Shown: one piece after another, positions 1 through 8,119 of the stretch
How the letters are laid out: each line of letters begins with the position of its first letter
Numbering within the stretch: the first letter of the stretch is position 1
From: Nitrincola alkalisediminis
Lineage (GTDB): Bacteria; Pseudomonadota; Gammaproteobacteria; Pseudomonadales; Balneatricaceae
Direction: 5' to 3'
Length of the DNA: 64,000 nt
Assembly: GCF_009821115.1 (NCBI RefSeq)
Contig: NZ_VYTY01000003.1
Span: 372,001-436,000, forward strand
Notes under the pieces: generated by a model
Told to the model about the DNA's origin: nothing
Seen by the model: the letters and a program-made list of their open reading frames with translations, nothing else
The model's database searches: none
Position numbers and translations under genes: made by a program

Positions 1-777
1 TTCAATTTTATGCAAGGGAAAGAATTAGCAGGGCAAGAGCGGGCTTGGGGAGCCAGTGGCTTTGCTGCGGGTCATTTTGAGCTTGAGGATCAGCAAAAAC
101 TTCATGATTTAATCGACGCACAATCCCGATGCTTTGAAGTGTTCACCGAGTTTAGTAGCGAGTCGCCTTTAATAAGTTGGGAGGCCTTGCTATCCGACCC
201 CTGTTCAGATGAGTTGATTCGCTTACGGCAACTGGTTGCGCGCTCGGAAGAAGGGCAGGCAATCCCCTCGGCGTTTAGTGAAATCTGGTATGACGTTGCC
301 ACTTGCCGTATTGATGCCATGCGAGCCATCGAGAGCTTGCTGGCGGCGGATCTATTGGCCTTGTGTCAAACTAAATTAAAAGCCGCGGAGCAAGACTTAC
401 ACAATCATCGCCGACTTTTGGCTGATTTGGCAAAGGAAGATGATGTAGGTTCATCTTCATTAAGCTATTTAACGGACTCCTTGCATGCGTATGATCAGGA
501 CTTATCCATCACGCCGGGTCGTTCAGTCTACGAGTTACTAAAAGCTCAATCCATGCGCTTGCAGTTAGTGAGCGATGAACTACAGCAAGCGCGCCAAGCC
601 TTGACCGAGCGTAAAACCCTAGAGCGAGCAAAAGGGCTGCTGATGGAGTACCAAGGCCTCTCTGAAGAAGCCGCCTATCGACAGATACGTCAAGCGGCCA
701 TGGAACAAAATCTCCGCGTAATCGACATTGCGGATACCATTATTAAACGCACTCAGGCCATTATTGGTAAAAAATGA
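1..777 (+). CDS. nasR: NasR-type nitrate-responsive ANTAR antiterminator (5' end missing)
   Basis: C-terminal 258 or so codons of a transcription antiterminator. The frame is open through the left edge (codons for F-N-F precede the first visible Met at 10), and NasR proteins are close to 390 residues, so roughly the first third is missing. The visible part holds the end of a helical NIT (nitrate/nitrite sensing) domain and a C-terminal ANTAR RNA-binding domain at about residues 195-250, with the typical ERAKGLLM and YRQIRQAAM helices. NasR is known in Klebsiella to bind the nasF leader RNA and prevent termination when nitrate or nitrite is present. Here it lies directly upstream of a nas operon whose leader has a strong intrinsic terminator, which is the same arrangement. 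Family call is firm; ligand is inferred from family and context. Confidence 0.88.
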   Translation, partial: FNFMQGKELAGQERAWGASGFAAGHFELEDQQKLHDLIDAQSRCFEVFTEFSSESPLISWEALLSDPCSDELIRLRQLVARSEEGQAIPSAFSEIWYDVATCRIDAMRAIESLLAADLLALCQTKLKAAEQDLHNHRRLLADLAKEDDVGSSSLSYLTDSLHAYDQDLSITPGRSVYELLKAQSMRLQLVSDELQQARQALTERKTLERAKGLLMEYQGLSEEAAYRQIRQAAMEQNLRVIDIADTIIKRTQAIIGKK

Positions 778-814
778 CCCTTGGCGTTTTGTTTTGAATG
801 AATTCAGTGCACCT

Positions 815-831
815 TGCCCAATCACGGGGCA
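815..831. promoter_or_regulatory. candidate NtrC-type operator upstream of nasF promoter
   Basis: Inverted repeat TTGCCC / GGGCAA with a 7-base spacer (814-832). The inner 17 bases match 9 of 12 defined positions of the NtrC consensus TGCACC-N5-GGTGCA. Its centre lies about 109 bases upstream of the start site predicted from the sigma-54 promoter, a normal NtrC enhancer position. This is inferred from sequence only. It could instead be a weak hairpin behind nasR, but no T-run follows it. Confidence 0.4.
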
Positions 832-905
832 AAAATACTCTAGATTGCCTTACCTTTTTTACATGTTTTTTCCTAATTCATTGTTTTTAATGCCCTATGA
901 AAAGT

Positions 906-921
906 TGGCATGAAATAAGCA
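906..921 (+). promoter_or_regulatory. sigma-54 promoter of the nas operon
   Basis: TGGCATGAAATAAGCA has the invariant GG and GC elements with the required 10-base gap (GG at 907-908, GC at 919-920). Predicted start is near 931-932, which gives a leader of about 125 bases before nasF. Nitrate assimilation operons under NtrC/RpoN are well known in Klebsiella, so promoter class and context agree. The -12 side (AAGCA) is weaker than the consensus TTGCA. Confidence 0.62.
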
Positions 922-948
922 TTCTAATTCAGTAGACATAATGCATCG

Positions 949-970
949 GACCATAAACTATTTTGTGGTC
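949..970 (+). promoter_or_regulatory. leader hairpin, candidate NasR binding site
   Basis: GACCATAAA-CTAT-TTTGTGGTC forms a 9-bp stem (one G.U pair). If the weak top A-U pair opens, the loop is a hexanucleotide beginning with A. ANTAR proteins recognise tandem small hairpins with hexanucleotide loops. The conserved G at loop position 4 is not present, so the match is incomplete. Position, between predicted transcription start and terminator, fits the antitermination model. Confidence 0.4.
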
Positions 971-982
971 ACTGAATCGGAC

Positions 983-1040
983 AACGGCGTCCATCTCACA
1001 TCTGATCCTTCGGATGTTCGAGATGACGCCGTTTTTTTTT
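983..1040 (+). terminator. intrinsic terminator in the nas leader (attenuator)
   Basis: Long hairpin: AACGGCGT (983-990) pairs with ACGCCGTT (1026-1033), CATCTC (992-997) with GAGATG (1020-1025), and ACATC (998-1002) with GATGT (1013-1017). A run of nine T (1032-1040) follows. It ends 16 bases before the nasF start codon, so it would block the operon unless antitermination occurs. Together with the adjacent nasR this is the classical nasF attenuator. Confidence 0.88.
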
Positions 1041-1056
1041 GATTAGGAGAAAATCC

Positions 1057-2391
1057 ATGAAAGCTAAAAATTCAACGCTGAACACCACAACTGACGTTCA
1101 ACCTTTAAATGTGGATAGACGGAAATTTGTGGGTGGCATGGCGGCATTGGCAGGGGCTGCTTCTTTGGGTGGGTTCTTGCCATTGGTCTCTTCTAAGGCT
1201 CAAGCGGCATCAGGCAAGCTTGAGACGACATCGGCAAAACTTGGATTTATTGCCCTGACAGATGCCGCGCCTTTATTTGTAGCCTTGGAAAAAGGATTTT
1301 TTGCTAAGCATGGCATGAAGGATGTTGAAGTGCTGAAACAGTCCTCTTGGGGAACAACACGCGATAACCTCGTGTTGGGGTCTCAGCGTAACGGCATCGA
1401 TGGCGCTCATATCTTAACGCCCATGCCTTATTTGATCGCATCGGGGGCCATGACCGCCAATAATGTTCCAACGCCTATGTATATTTTGGCGCGTTTGAAC
1501 TTGTCGGGTCAGTGCATCTCTGTGGGTCGTGAATACAGTGATTTAAAAGTGGGGCTCGATACTCAAGAATTCGCACAGGCAATAGCGGCTAAGCGGGCCT
1601 CGGGACAGGCCGTGAATGCAGCCATGACCTTCCCAGGCGGCACTCATGATATGTGGATGCGTTACTGGTTGGCCGCTGGAGGCATTGATCCTGATCAGAA
1701 CATCTCGACGATTGTGGTTCCACCGCCTCAAATGGTTGCCAATATGCGTGTTGGCAGTATGGATACCTTCTGTGTCTGCGAGCCTTGGAATCAGCAGCTG
1801 ATTAATCAGGGTATCGGCTACACCGCCAACACCACGGGCGAGCTATGGCATAACCATCCGGAAAAAGCCTTTGCGATGCGCGCAGATTATGTCGATGCAA
1901 ACCCTAATTCAACAAAAGCATTAATCATGGCGATCATGGAAGCTCAGATGTTTTGTGAGCAACCCGAAAATAAAAAGGAAATCGCTGAAATCTGCTCAAG
2001 ACGTCGTTGGATACATGCCCCCTATGCTGACATTATCGACCGTATGGAAGGTAATTTTGATTATGGTACTGGTAAGGTGGTTGAAAACCATCCGAGTCAA
2101 ATGCGTTATTGGAAAGACAGCACATCCTATCCCTATAAAAGCCATGACTTATGGTTTTTAACCGAAAATAAGCGCTGGGGATATTTGCCTAAAGATTTTG
2201 ATTCAAAAACGATTATTGACCAAGTTAACCGAGAGGATATTTGGCGCGAGGCGGCGGCTACATTAGGCATTGATAAGTCCGATATTCCAGAAACAACATC
2301 TCGTGGATTGGAAACCTTCTTTGATGGCAAGGTGTTTGATCCAGAAAACCCAGATGCCTATTTAAATAGCTTAGCGATTAAACGCGTATAA
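1057..2391 (+). CDS. nasF: ABC transporter nitrate/nitrite-binding protein (NrtA/NasF family)
   Basis: Periplasmic solute-binding protein of about 444 residues, NrtA/CmpA family, the high-affinity nitrate receptor of an ABC importer. The N-terminus carries a twin-arginine signal (DRRKFVGG, then a hydrophobic Ala/Gly/Leu stretch and a cleavage region near SSKAQAA), so export by Tat is expected. Start chosen at the ATG 1057 because AGGAG lies at 1045-1049; an in-frame upstream extension would overlap the terminator T-run. First gene of nasFED-nirBD; 36 bases precede the permease gene. Expression is expected to need NtrC/RpoN and NasR antitermination. Nitrate versus nitrite specificity is not readable from sequence alone. 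Confidence 0.9.
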   Translation: MKAKNSTLNTTTDVQPLNVDRRKFVGGMAALAGAASLGGFLPLVSSKAQAASGKLETTSAKLGFIALTDAAPLFVALEKGFFAKHGMKDVEVLKQSSWGTTRDNLVLGSQRNGIDGAHILTPMPYLIASGAMTANNVPTPMYILARLNLSGQCISVGREYSDLKVGLDTQEFAQAIAAKRASGQAVNAAMTFPGGTHDMWMRYWLAAGGIDPDQNISTIVVPPPQMVANMRVGSMDTFCVCEPWNQQLINQGIGYTANTTGELWHNHPEKAFAMRADYVDANPNSTKALIMAIMEAQMFCEQPENKKEIAEICSRRRWIHAPYADIIDRMEGNFDYGTGKVVENHPSQMRYWKDSTSYPYKSHDLWFLTENKRWGYLPKDFDSKTIIDQVNREDIWREAAATLGIDKSDIPETTSRGLETFFDGKVFDPENPDAYLNSLAIKRV

Positions 2392-2427
2392 ATAATAAGC
2401 CCTTATTGTTGGGGGAGGATTTTTACT

Positions 2428-3297
2428 ATGACTACCAAAGCGAATAGTATTGTTAAACCTTTATCGGCTGTCGGCATGCCTGCTGCAATGGATAAAACAC
2501 TATTGCGTTTTAAAAGCCTGGGTGACAGTTTTGTGCAAAAGGTTTTACCTGCACTTATTGTTGGTTTTATATTAATGCTGATATGGGAGCTATTGTCTTC
2601 CTCTCAGGGCGCGACGTTACCTTCACCCTCTAAAGTTGTTAAGGATACTTGGGAGTTAATTATCAATCCCTTTTATAACAACGGTGGAACGGATGTGGGG
2701 ATGGGCTGGCAAATTCTGGCGAGCTTAGAACGAGTTGCCTATGGCTACAGCTTAGCGGTTATTGTTGGGATAAGTTTAGGTGTGCTGGTTGGTCAGTCCA
2801 CTTGGGCCATGCGCGGTTTAGACCCTATTTTCCAAATCTTAAGAACGGTTCCCCCCTTGGCATGGCTGCCAATTTCGTTGGCAGCATTTCAAGACAGCAG
2901 TCCATCCGCAATCTTTGTGATTTTTATTACAGCAATCTGGCCAATTATTATTAATACCTCTGTTGGGGTTCGTAATATACCAGAGGATTATCGCAATGTT
3001 GCTAAGGTGTTATCACTAAATGGTTATGAGTATTTTACCAAAGTCATGTTGCCAGCAGCCGCACCCTATATCTTCACAGGCCTTCGCATTGGCATAGGTT
3101 TGTCTTGGTTAGCCATCGTTGCTGCTGAAATGTTGATTGGTGGCGTGGGAATTGGTTTCTTCATCTGGGATGCGTGGAATGCATCTATGATCAGTGACAT
3201 TGTGTTAGCGCTGGTTTATGTGGGAGTTGTCGGATTTCTGCTCGATAAATTCATTGGTTTTATTTCAAGTTTAGTCACCCGCGGCACGAGTAACTAA
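2428..3297 (+). CDS. nasE: ABC transporter nitrate/nitrite permease (NrtB/NasE family)
   Basis: Inner-membrane permease, 289 residues, with the binding-protein-dependent transport fold: a hydrophobic helix at about residues 38-58, then several membrane spans and the EAA-type loop near SLNGYEYFTKVMLPAAAPYIFTG, which contacts the ATPase. Similar in length to NrtB. A purine-rich ribosome site (GGGGGAGG, 2410-2417) precedes the ATG. It forms the membrane channel for the receptor encoded upstream and the ATPase downstream (14 bases). Confidence 0.9.
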   Translation: MTTKANSIVKPLSAVGMPAAMDKTLLRFKSLGDSFVQKVLPALIVGFILMLIWELLSSSQGATLPSPSKVVKDTWELIINPFYNNGGTDVGMGWQILASLERVAYGYSLAVIVGISLGVLVGQSTWAMRGLDPIFQILRTVPPLAWLPISLAAFQDSSPSAIFVIFITAIWPIIINTSVGVRNIPEDYRNVAKVLSLNGYEYFTKVMLPAAAPYIFTGLRIGIGLSWLAIVAAEMLIGGVGIGFFIWDAWNASMISDIVLALVYVGVVGFLLDKFIGFISSLVTRGTSN

Positions 3298-3311
3298 TAG
3301 GAGCACATAAA

Positions 3312-4166
3312 ATGTCTAAGCATTATTTATCGATTGAAGGTGTAAACAAATTCTTTGGACAGGGTGCTAAACAGTCCTGTGTGCTCAAGAATGTGAACTT
3401 AAATATTAAAAAGGGTGAGTACATTTCGATAATCGGTCACTCCGGTTGCGGTAAGTCGACGGTGTTGAACATCGTGGCGGGGCTTTTGCCTGCGACAGAT
3501 GGCGTGGTCATTCTAGACGGTAAAGAAGTGAACTCACCGGGTCCTGATCGAAGTGTTGTGTTCCAAAACCATTCATTACTGCCTTGGTTGACGGTGTATG
3601 AGAATGTGGCGCTTGCTGTTAATAAAACCTTCAAGAAAACAAAGACAGCACAAGAACGGCATGAATGGATACTAAAAAGTCTGGAAATGGTGCACATGTC
3701 TCACGCATTGGATAAGCGTCCAGCCGAAATTTCTGGGGGCATGAAGCAACGTGTTGGGATTGCCAGAGCTCTAGCAATGGAACCGAAGGTCCTGTTATTG
3801 GATGAGCCATTTGGTGCGTTAGATGCACTGACTCGCGCCCATTTACAAGATGAGGTGATGAAGATTCAGGCTGAGATTAACAGCACCATCATCATGATCA
3901 CACATGACGTTGATGAAGCCGTATTGCTCTCAGATCGTATTGTCATGATGACCAATGGCCCAGAGGCCACCATCGGTGAAATTTTGGAAATAGACTTACC
4001 TAAACCGCGTAATCGTATAGAGATGGCTGATAACCCCAAGTACAACCGTTATCGACAAGCAGTTTTGCGTTTCCTATATGAAAAGCAACGTAAGGTGGAA
4101 GTGCTCACATCGGCTGAGAAACCGAAATCCACCCAAGCCAGTCTTAAAAAAGCGGCCTCCGCTTAA
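3312..4166 (+). CDS. nasD: ABC transporter nitrate/nitrite ATP-binding protein (NrtC/D, NasD family)
   Basis: Cytoplasmic ATPase of the nitrate importer, 284 residues. Walker A GHSGCGKST, signature motif ISGGMKQR, Walker B VLLLDEPFG and the H-loop ITHDVDEA are all intact. Length matches NrtD/NasD; it lacks the extra receptor-like C-terminal domain of cyanobacterial NrtC. The C-terminal tail is Lys/Ala rich. Third gene of the operon; nirB starts 38 bases after the stop. Confidence 0.9.
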   Translation: MSKHYLSIEGVNKFFGQGAKQSCVLKNVNLNIKKGEYISIIGHSGCGKSTVLNIVAGLLPATDGVVILDGKEVNSPGPDRSVVFQNHSLLPWLTVYENVALAVNKTFKKTKTAQERHEWILKSLEMVHMSHALDKRPAEISGGMKQRVGIARALAMEPKVLLLDEPFGALDALTRAHLQDEVMKIQAEINSTIIMITHDVDEAVLLSDRIVMMTNGPEATIGEILEIDLPKPRNRIEMADNPKYNRYRQAVLRFLYEKQRKVEVLTSAEKPKSTQASLKKAASA

Positions 4167-4204
4167 CGAAATCGTTCAAGTAGATAGAGGTCGAGGTGAA
4201 CACC

Positions 4205-6727
4205 ATGAAAAAACAACTAGTGGTTATTGGCAATGGGATGGTAGGTCATCATTTTGCTGAACAGTGGATGGCATCAGAGATGGCCGCCGATTATGAACTG
4301 CATGTATTTGCAGAGGAAAATCAGCGTGCCTATGACCGTGTCCATTTATCTGAGTATTTTGAAAAGCAAAGTTCGGCGCACTTACAATTGGGTGATGATG
4401 GATTCTACACACTCCCCGGAATCCATTTGCATCTCAATGAAGCGGTGATCGCGCTGGACCGCGAAGCAAAGTCTGTGACGACGGCACAGCGGCAGTATTC
4501 ATATGACACATTGGTGTTTGCGACGGGCTCCTATCCATTTGTGCCACCGATAGACGGACGTGAGTTGGATCATTGCTGGGTGTATCGAACGCTTCAAGAC
4601 TTGGATGCCATTCGGGCCAGTGCTCAAGGGGCCACGAGAGGGGTTGTTGTAGGAGGGGGGCTCTTAGGGCTCGAAGCGGCGAATGCACTGCGGATGCTTG
4701 GATTAGAGGCGCATGTGGTTGAGTTTGCACCGCGCTTGATGCCGGTTCAATTGGACAGTGATGCGGGTTCACTTTTACGTGCCAAAATCGAAGATTTGGG
4801 TGTTAAGGTTCACACCGAAAAAGCGACGCGCAAGATTATTCCTGGCGATGAACAACGACTACGGATGTGCTTTGCGGATGAAACCTACCTTGAAACAGAT
4901 CTGATTGTGTTTTCAGCGGGTATTCGCCCACAAGATCAGCTGGCACGTGAGGCCGGTTTGCAGCTGGGAGAGAGAGGCGGGATAGCCGTTGATCAACATT
5001 GCCGGACCAGTGATCCGTCAATCTATGCAATTGGTGAGTGCGCGGTCTGGAACAATCAGCAATATGGCCTAGTCGCACCGGGCTACACCATGGCACGGGT
5101 GGCGGCTGCCCATATGATTGGCAATGTTGGAACCACCTTTACCGGTGCGGACATGTCGACGAAGCTTAAACTGTTAGGTGTCGATGTGGGGTCCATTGGT
5201 GATGCACATGGCGCGACACCCGGTGCACTGAATTATCGCTACAGTAATGAGATTGAGGGCGTGTATCGACGTTTAGTTGTCTCCGCTGATGGCTCTAAGC
5301 TGTTGGGTGCAATTCTTGTCGGTGACAACAGTTATTATGACACCCTATTGCAATATGCATTGAATGGCATCGCGTTACCGGAACACCCCGAATCCTTAAT
5401 TCTACCGGACAGCTCTGGTATGAGCTCGCCGAGCCTTGGTGCATCGGCATTGCCCTATGAGGCGACGTTGTGTTCATGTCACAATGTGACCAAAGGCGAT
5501 ATCTGTGAGGCGATGAATGATGGGGCGGTGAGTCTGTCTGATATCAAATCGATGACAAAAGCTGCAACGGGTTGTGGTGGTTGCGCCGCGATGGTCAAAA
5601 CCGTGTTTGAAAGCGAGTTAGAAGCCCGAGGCGTTCAGGTCGATAAGTCCATCTGCGAGCATTTTTCCCATACCCGTCAAGAGTTGTTTCATTTAGTTAA
5701 AGTTGAAGGTATTCAAACATTTGATGAGCTAATTGAGCGACATGGGCAGGGTGGAGGTTGCGAAATTTGTAAGCCAGCCGTGGCGTCTATTTTGGCCAGT
5801 GTGTGGAATGAACATGTTCACGAAGCAAAGCATTTGCCACTGCAGGACACCAATGACACCTTTATGGCGAATATGCAGAAAAATGGTACGTATTCAGTTG
5901 TGCCTAGAATTCCAGGCGGAGAAATAACCCCCAAAATGCTGATTAAAATTGGGGAGGTGGGTGAAAAATACAACCTCTATACCAAAATCACGGGTGGCCA
6001 ACGGATTGATTTGTTTGGCGCGACCTTAGATGAGTTGCCTTTAATCTGGGAAGAGTTGATTGCAGCGGGTTTTGAAACAGGGCATGCCTATGGCAAGTCG
6101 TTGCGAACTGTCAAATCCTGTATTGGCGATACTTGGTGTCGCTACGGTGTGCAAGACAGCATGAGCATGGCGATTCGCTTGGAGAATCGTTACAAGGGCA
6201 TGCGTTCACCCCATAAGGTTAAAATGGCGGTATCCGGTTGTACACGTGAATGTGCGGAAGCGCAAAGCAAAGATATCGGAGTGATCGCGACAGAGAATGG
6301 CTGGAATCTGTATGTGTGTGGCAATGGTGGGATGAAACCTCGTCATGCGGATCTATTCGCGACGGATTTAGATGATGAGACACTGATTCGTTATATTGAT
6401 CGAGTGTTGATGTTCTATGTCTATACGGCTGACCGATTACAGCGTACCTCTGTGTGGCTCGAAAACCTTCAAGGCGGATTAAAATACCTGAAGGAGGTGG
6501 TGATTGATGACAGCCTCGGTTTGGCTGAGGAGCTGGAAACCCGGATGCAGCATATTGTCGATACGTATCAATGTGAATGGAAAACCGCCATCAATGACAG
6601 CGAGAAACGTAAGCGTTTTCGCAGTTATGTGAACGCGAGCGAGCCCCGCAAAGCGCGTATTCAATTGATTGAAGAGCGTGGCCAATTGATACCCGCGCGC
6701 ATGATTACTGAGGAGGAAGTCGCATGA
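4205..6727 (+). CDS. nirB: assimilatory nitrite reductase large subunit
   Basis: Cytoplasmic NAD(P)H-nitrite reductase large subunit, about 840 residues, reducing nitrite to ammonium. Domains in order: FAD-binding GNGMVG near the N-terminus, NAD(P)H-binding VVVGGGLLGLEAA, two bacterioferritin-associated-ferredoxin-type [2Fe-2S] segments (CSCHN...GCGGC and GGGCEIC), then the sirohaem/[4Fe-4S] region with ligands in CIGDTWC and SGCTRECAE. All expected cysteines are present. Start set at ATG 4205, spaced 8 bases from GAGGTG; a GTG at 4196 is in frame but lacks a site. It overlaps nirD by 4 bases. Klebsiella NasB is longer; this length fits the NirB type. Confidence 0.93.
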   Translation: MKKQLVVIGNGMVGHHFAEQWMASEMAADYELHVFAEENQRAYDRVHLSEYFEKQSSAHLQLGDDGFYTLPGIHLHLNEAVIALDREAKSVTTAQRQYSYDTLVFATGSYPFVPPIDGRELDHCWVYRTLQDLDAIRASAQGATRGVVVGGGLLGLEAANALRMLGLEAHVVEFAPRLMPVQLDSDAGSLLRAKIEDLGVKVHTEKATRKIIPGDEQRLRMCFADETYLETDLIVFSAGIRPQDQLAREAGLQLGERGGIAVDQHCRTSDPSIYAIGECAVWNNQQYGLVAPGYTMARVAAAHMIGNVGTTFTGADMSTKLKLLGVDVGSIGDAHGATPGALNYRYSNEIEGVYRRLVVSADGSKLLGAILVGDNSYYDTLLQYALNGIALPEHPESLILPDSSGMSSPSLGASALPYEATLCSCHNVTKGDICEAMNDGAVSLSDIKSMTKAATGCGGCAAMVKTVFESELEARGVQVDKSICEHFSHTRQELFHLVKVEGIQTFDELIERHGQGGGCEICKPAVASILASVWNEHVHEAKHLPLQDTNDTFMANMQKNGTYSVVPRIPGGEITPKMLIKIGEVGEKYNLYTKITGGQRIDLFGATLDELPLIWEELIAAGFETGHAYGKSLRTVKSCIGDTWCRYGVQDSMSMAIRLENRYKGMRSPHKVKMAVSGCTRECAEAQSKDIGVIATENGWNLYVCGNGGMKPRHADLFATDLDDETLIRYIDRVLMFYVYTADRLQRTSVWLENLQGGLKYLKEVVIDDSLGLAEELETRMQHIVDTYQCEWKTAINDSEKRKRFRSYVNASEPRKARIQLIEERGQLIPARMITEEEVA

Positions 6728-7086
6728 ATGCTGCATCGACTGCATCACTCCAATGGCAGAACGTTTGCCATCGCAAGGATCTAGTGCCCCACTCAGGCAT
6801 CGCTGTCATGCTTGGCAAGGAGCCTGTGGCTGTATTCTGGCTTCCAGGTCATGATACTGAGCTCTACGCGATTGGCCATACCGATCCTTTTTCCGGATCT
6901 GAAGTTCTTGCCCATGGCATTCTCTGTGAAAGTCAAGGCATCTGGTCTGTTGCATCACCCTTGTATAAACAACACTTTCGGTTAGATACCGGGCGCTGTA
7001 TTGAAGCACCGGAGGTGGGAGTGGATGTTTGGGCTGTACGGGTTGAGCAGGACTGGGTACAAATAGGGAATATTTTGATTGGTTAA
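6724..7086 (+). CDS. nirD: nitrite reductase small subunit
   Basis: Small subunit, 120 residues, NirD family with a Rieske-like fold that lacks the iron-sulphur ligands. It starts within the nirB stop (ATGA overlap), so the two are translationally coupled. The end overlaps the end of the convergent reading frame that holds the displaced tail of the XRE regulator. No nitrate reductase or sirohaem synthase gene follows, so these functions must be encoded elsewhere. Confidence 0.88.
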   Translation: MNAASTASLQWQNVCHRKDLVPHSGIAVMLGKEPVAVFWLPGHDTELYAIGHTDPFSGSEVLAHGILCESQGIWSVASPLYKQHFRLDTGRCIEAPEVGVDVWAVRVEQDWVQIGNILIG

Positions 7087-7239
7087 GGTTTTTCGTTAGT
7101 CATTTGTGCTTGGATGGCAAATGTTGAGCCCTGCTTGAACGCAGGGTTCAACAACATCAAGCCATCGAGTATGACGCCGTCTGCTTGTAATCGGTCTTTA
7201 ATGTCGAGCACGAAAATGCCATTCTCCCGGTTGAATGTC
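7083..7239 (-). pseudogene. displaced C-terminal tail of the XRE regulator (apparent frameshift)
   Basis: A second minus-strand frame runs from about 7239 down to a TAA at 7083-7085 and encodes about 46 protein-like residues (ENGIFVLDIKDRLQADGVIL and onward). It continues naturally from the neighbouring frame, which runs out into WHFRARH. Removing one G of the GGG run (plus strand CCC at 7226-7228) would join them as ...NDIQPENGIFVLDIKD... Either a real frameshift or a homopolymer sequencing error. Confidence 0.55.
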
Positions 7240-8010
7240 ATTAGCAACGGCCTGTTTGATACTCTCATCGATATCGGGTGAGTCAAGATCATACAACCCA
7301 CAGAGTTTGAATGCTCGGCGTATATCAACGGATGGCCCCAGATATTCATAGACTACTCGTGCACAGCAGGGCATGCGCTCGCCACTGCCCGACACGCCTA
7401 ACTTCAACCCTGTTAGCCGCGTGACGCGATTCTTAAAGGTCGGAAATAAAATGGTCTGCGTGATTTCTTGATCGGTGAGTGACTCGTAGTCGACCATAAA
7501 GATGCGATCAATCAAGAAGGTTGCAAATCCTAAGTACTTCCCATGATAGATTTTATCGTTAGGGCTTTCTTGCAAGCGTTCTGTGCGCTGGTAGTAGACT
7601 TTATCTTGCTGACGTTCCAAACAGGTTAGCATTCTGAGCAATTTGCCAGGATAGGCCATGGAAAGATGATATTCAAAATAATAGCCTAAGTATTTATCAA
7701 GGCCTTGATGACCGAGTTGACCTAAGTGTTCTAAATGCTCAGTTTCAGGTGAGGCTCTTAGCTCATCGCTAGAGGGGCGTGGACGGACTTGAATCAACCG
7801 CAAAAACTGATTATGAGGGAGCAATATTTCATGTTCTTCGACACCGAAGAAATCACAAAAACGTCGAAGAGTGTTGGCTGACGGCTTCGCATGTCCCCCT
7901 AAATAACGGTTAAATTGAGGCCGATTCATTTTCATTCTGCGGCAGACATCCGCAATGGATTTATAGTAACTGCATAGAAGCCTTAGATTGCGAGAAAAGT
8001 CTTCAGTCAT
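7198..8010 (-). CDS. XRE-family helix-turn-helix transcriptional regulator, 3' end frameshifted
   Basis: 270 residues as read. An N-terminal lambda-repressor-like HTH (about residues 10-62, with SIADVCRRMKMNRPQFNRYLGG as recognition region) is followed by a roughly 200-residue domain I do not recognise. Start at 8010 is preceded by AGGAGAG. The last 7 or so residues look out of frame: the alternative frame supplies a better C-terminus ending at 7083 (separate entry), for a predicted intact length near 308. It lies between the nas operon and the asparaginase gene, 109 bases downstream of the latter on the same strand. A role in nitrogen or amide control is only a guess from position. Confidence 0.72.
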   Translation of the reverse strand: MTEDFSRNLRLLCSYYKSIADVCRRMKMNRPQFNRYLGGHAKPSANTLRRFCDFFGVEEHEILLPHNQFLRLIQVRPRPSSDELRASPETEHLEHLGQLGHQGLDKYLGYYFEYHLSMAYPGKLLRMLTCLERQQDKVYYQRTERLQESPNDKIYHGKYLGFATFLIDRIFMVDYESLTDQEITQTILFPTFKNRVTRLTGLKLGVSGSGERMPCCARVVYEYLGPSVDIRRAFKLCGLYDLDSPDIDESIKQAVANDIQPGEWHFRARH

Positions 8011-8119
8011 GGCATCTCTCCTATAAACCCAAATCGGCTGATATTGGCCGCTCGAGTGTTCAGTGTAACCCGAAAGGCGGTATCCGCTAAAGATAGGTGT
8101 TTCCCCTAGTCTATCGAGT

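Noticed and set aside
814-832. Terminator for nasR formed by TTGCCC/GGGCAA
   Set aside because: Only 6 bp with no T-run on the plus strand; an NtrC-type operator fits better.
923-936. Short hairpin TCTA-ATTCAG-TAGA with a six-base loop, resembling an ANTAR target
   Set aside because: It spans the start site predicted from the sigma-54 promoter (about 931), so most of it would not be transcribed, and its loop lacks G at position 4.
1039-1056. Upstream in-frame extension of nasF
   Set aside because: It begins in the terminator T-run and has no ribosome site; ATG 1057 has AGGAG at good spacing.
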